Below, one piece after another: positions 30,851 through 32,822 of a stretch of DNA of 32,822 bases; position 1 is the first letter of the stretch, and every line of letters starts with the position of its first letter. The stretch is from contig CANEXL010000009.1 of NCBI GenBank assembly GCA_947443745.1, positions 1 to 32,822 of the forward strand, given 5' to 3'. Below the pieces are notes generated by a model, which saw only the letters and a program-made list of their open reading frames with translations, ran no database searches and was not told the origin of the DNA. This DNA comes from Microbacteriaceae bacterium. GTDB lineage: Bacteria; Actinomycetota; Actinomycetes; Actinomycetales; Microbacteriaceae. Made by a program: the position numbers and the translations under genes.

Positions 30851-31917
30851 CGAACGCGCTCCAGCACCGCGGCGACCACGGGGGTCAACTCATCGATAAG
30901 GCGCTGGGGCACCTTGCCGCGGGTGAGGGCCGCGACGGCGCGGTCGGCGTAATCGCCCGCTAGACGTTCCGTGCGTTCTTTCGCTCCCGATGCCTCTAGC
31001 TCGCTCCGAACGACCTGCGCCTCGGCGGGTGAAAGATTGCTCTTGCCAACGAGGTGGGAGATCTTCGACCATTCGGGGCGATTGGAGGCGTAGGCGATGA
31101 GCGCGGTGCGCTTTCCCTCACGGATATCACCAATGGTGGTCTTACCCGTCGCGTGCTCGTCACCAAAGACACCCAGCAGATCATCAACAATTTGGTAGGC
31201 AATGCCGATGTTTCGCCCAAACTCGCCAACAGCAGTGATCACGGATTCGGCAGCACCGGCCAAAACGGCGCCGGCCTGGAGTGGGGCTTCGAAAGAATAG
31301 ACGGCGGTTTTTAGGCGCTCCATGTCGACAATTTCCTCCACGGAAGGAACCCCGGAGTAGAGCGAAAAATCAACATCAATCAGCTCGCCGGCGGCGGACG
31401 CAAAGACGGCGTCATCAAGGATGTCGAGCAGTCGGGCACGCGTAGCGGCATCCGTTTCGGCCAATCCCATAATGCGGAAGGAGCCAGTCAGCGCTAGGTC
31501 ACCGGCGATGACGGCAACGGACATTCCCCGGTGTTCGGCCGTGGGGATGGAGAGGCCAGCCGTGTGAGCGATGTCGCGGTAACTACCGGAGACGTTCGGG
31601 ATGCCGCGGCGCACGAAATCTCGATCGATCACGTCGTCGTGCACAATCAAGGCGGTGTGCAGCAATTCGAATGAGGCGCCGACATGCGCCGCAGCCTCGG
31701 CGTCTTCGCCGCCGAGCCCTTCATACGCGGTCATCACCATGCGAGGGCGAAAGCGTTTGCCGCCATTGGTGTTGGAGCGCAGCGTCTTCCACAATGCCTC
31801 ATACGCGGGGGCCAGGGCGGCAGCCCGAGTCGTCGATAGGCTAAAGAAACGCTCAAGCACATCGTCGACGCGCGCAAGAGACTGCGTGGTTGCATCCGCG
31901 ATATTATTGGCCGTCAC
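30847..31917 (-). CDS. crtE: Geranylgeranyl diphosphate synthase
   Basis: A 356-residue trans-prenyltransferase that makes C20 diphosphate from IPP and allylic primers. It has the substrate-binding phrase GGKRFRPRMV (52-61), the first Asp-rich motif DDVID (94-98) and the second, DDLLGVFGD, from Asp245. It is the first gene of the crt operon. The start is the GTG at 31917. TAGGCT lies exactly 6 nt upstream with no ribosome-binding site, so the operon mRNA is probably leaderless. Only 35 bp separate it from the divergent idi gene, so the two promoters overlap. Unlike the C. glutamicum cluster there is no cmpL1 (MmpL-like) gene between crtE and crtB and no adjacent CrtR regulator. Confidence 0.95.
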   Translation of the reverse strand: MTANNIADATTQSLARVDDVLERFFSLSTTRAAALAPAYEALWKTLRSNTNGGKRFRPRMVMTAYEGLGGEDAEAAAHVGASFELLHTALIVHDDVIDRDFVRRGIPNVSGSYRDIAHTAGLSIPTAEHRGMSVAVIAGDLALTGSFRIMGLAETDAATRARLLDILDDAVFASAAGELIDVDFSLYSGVPSVEEIVDMERLKTAVYSFEAPLQAGAVLAGAAESVITAVGEFGRNIGIAYQIVDDLLGVFGDEHATGKTTIGDIREGKRTALIAYASNRPEWSKISHLVGKSNLSPAEAQVVRSELEASGAKERTERLAGDYADRAVAALTRGKVPQRLIDELTPVVAAVLERVR

Positions 31918-31923
31918 GCTTAG

Positions 31924-31929
31924 AGCCTA
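31924..31929 (-). promoter_or_regulatory. Candidate -10 box of the crt operon, leaderless
   Basis: The minus strand reads TAGGCT, 6 nt, then the GTG of crtE at 31917. The hexamer lies in the 35-bp gap to the divergent idi gene, so polymerase binding for the two directions must compete or be coordinated. Confidence 0.5.
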
Positions 31930-31952
31930 ACCGACAGAAGAGGGGTAAAGGC

Positions 31953-32501
31953 ATGCAGTCATCTGCGGAACTTGTCGTCTTGCTCGCCGAGGACGGAACA
32001 CCCATCGGCACAACAGAAAAGGTGAGCGTTCACAGTCGGGAGACACCTCTCCATCTCGCCTTTTCGTGCCACGTTTTCAACCCGGCCGGACAACTGCTCG
32101 TTACCCGCCGCGCCATCTCAAAACTCACGTGGCCGGGCGTGTGGACCAACTCATTTTGCGGACATCCTGGCCCCGGCGAAGCAATGGTGGAAGCCGTTAA
32201 ACGTCGTGCCGAGCGCGAGTTGGGGCTCACCCTGGACTCCATTGAGATGGCACTTCCCGACTTTCGGTACCGTGCTGTGGATGCCTCCGGCGTCGTAGAA
32301 AATGAAATCTGTCCCGTGTTTATCGCGGTGACGAGCGCGACTCCCCATCCGGCCGACGACGAAGTCGCCGAATTCGAATGGGTTGATGCTCGGGCTCTGC
32401 TGGAGTCTCTCGCGAAATCACCCTGGGCCTTCAGCCCCTGGCTCACCCTGCAGCTTCCCGCGCTCGACGCCGCTGGCCTTTTAGGCACTCACACCGAATA
32501 G
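31953..32501 (+). CDS. idi: Isopentenyl-diphosphate isomerase, type 1
   Basis: A Nudix-fold, metal-dependent enzyme that interconverts IPP and DMAPP. The 182 residues equal the E. coli enzyme in length. The catalytic Cys69 is in TNSFCGHP and the catalytic Glu118 in ENEICPVF, and the Nudix helix is AVKRRAERELGL (81-92). ATG 31953 was chosen over the open frame upstream because an AGAGGGG/AAAGG ribosome-binding region precedes it and homologues start here. It is divergent from crtE, and its product supplies the DMAPP used both as primer by CrtE and as C5 donor by CrtEb. This makes functional sense for a C50 pathway. Confidence 0.95.
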   Translation: MQSSAELVVLLAEDGTPIGTTEKVSVHSRETPLHLAFSCHVFNPAGQLLVTRRAISKLTWPGVWTNSFCGHPGPGEAMVEAVKRRAERELGLTLDSIEMALPDFRYRAVDASGVVENEICPVFIAVTSATPHPADDEVAEFEWVDARALLESLAKSPWAFSPWLTLQLPALDAAGLLGTHTE

Positions 32502-32543
32502 AACGGGCAACCTCAGGCTGGGTGGCACTGGCTGACGACAGAG

Positions 32544-32562
32544 GCGTCGTTCCACGCGACGC
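32544..32562. terminator. Stem-loop between convergent idi and dcd
   Basis: GCGTCG-N7-CGACGC forms a perfect 6-bp stem 42 bp after the idi stop, touching the stop codon of the convergent dcd gene. There is no U-run. It is a candidate bidirectional terminator of the U-less type; an overlapping alternative stem, ACGAC-N6-GTCGT, lies at about 32535-32550. Confidence 0.4.
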
Positions 32563-32822
32563 TACTTACCTTGCGCGCCCGCATCCGTCACGCCGACATC
32601 GGAACGATAGAAGTTCGCGAATGAGCGTGATGCCGTGGGGCCGCGTTGGTTTTGGTACCGCGACTTGTACTCGGCCGAACCGTAGGGCTTCTCCGATGGC
32701 GAGCTGAGCTTGAAGAAGCAGAGCTGGCCAATCTTCATACCCGGCCACAGCTTGATGGGCAGGGTTGCCATGTTCGAAAGTTCGAGTGTGACGTGGCCAC
32801 TGAATCCGGGATCAATGAAGCC
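32562..32822 (-). CDS. dcd: dCTP deaminase, partial (5' end outside window)
   Basis: Only the last 86 residues are present; the N-terminus lies beyond the right edge. They begin [17 protein letters not shown], the C-terminal part of the family's conserved active-site region, and continue with [53 protein letters not shown], which are diagnostic for Dcd. The enzyme deaminates dCTP to dUTP; some actinobacterial members are bifunctional and also release diphosphate to give dUMP, which cannot be told from this fragment. It is convergent with idi. Confidence 0.95.
   Translation of the reverse strand, partial: GFIDPGFSGHVTLELSNMATLPIKLWPGMKIGQLCFFKLSSPSEKPYGSAEYKSRYQNQRGPTASRSFANFYRSDVGVTDAGAQGK

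Overview
The window looks like chromosome from a high-GC actinobacterium, most probably of the family Microbacteriaceae. The grounds are gene content and order: a dnaK-grpE-dnaJ-hspR operon with HspR (HAIR) operators, a C50-carotenoid cluster of the crtE-B-I-Ye-Yf-Eb type with a divergent type-1 idi, a ClpB without its N-terminal domain, a LAXTG-type sorting signal, and TANNNT -10 boxes lying 6-7 nt in front of start codons. I cannot name a genus. There is no rRNA, tRNA, IS element, phage or CRISPR array. Coding density is high and no gene-free stretch exceeds about 300 bp.

Layout. 1-3100: hemE (C-terminus cut by the window edge) divergent from hemA, then a secreted LATTG-anchored protein convergent with hemA. 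3100-6000: clpB under an HspR-type operator, divergent from a histidine-phosphatase gene. 6000-10400: a GNAT-AAA+ fusion gene, a RlmG/RsmC-like methyltransferase, an acetolactate decarboxylase preceded by a 5-bp tandem array, a small membrane coiled-coil protein and a DUF1801 protein. 10400-14800: hspR, dnaJ, grpE and dnaK (minus strand) with a complex promoter (two HAIR sites, a perfect DnaA box and three leader repeats). 14800-21430: an MFS permease divergent from a heterodimeric ABC exporter pair, then a UMF1-type MFS protein. 21430-24200: a Phd/RelE toxin-antitoxin pair, two near-duplicate aldo/keto reductases with strong terminators, and a tiny zinc-ribbon protein (DUF2256). 24200-26730: malic enzyme and a SulP transporter that appears to have lost two internal segments in frame. 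26770-32500: the carotenoid operon (minus strand) and idi (plus strand). 32562-32822: the C-terminus of dCTP deaminase.

How the parts work together. Idi balances IPP and DMAPP, CrtE makes GGPP, CrtB phytoene and CrtI lycopene. CrtEb adds C5 units and CrtYe/CrtYf cyclise the ends, giving a decaprenoxanthin- or sarcinaxanthin-like C50 pigment. DnaK, GrpE and DnaJ plus ClpB form a disaggregation network, and HspR, the last gene of the dnaK operon, probably represses both the dnaK and clpB promoters. HemA and HemE are the first dedicated and a middle step of tetrapyrrole synthesis.

The items most worth a second look are the GNAT-AAA+ fusion, the doubly deleted SulP gene, the 5-bp array beside the acetolactate decarboxylase promoter, the DnaA box inside the dnaK promoter, and the recurring -10 boxes at a fixed 6-7 nt from start codons. 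All motif matches and family assignments were made by reading; no search was run.
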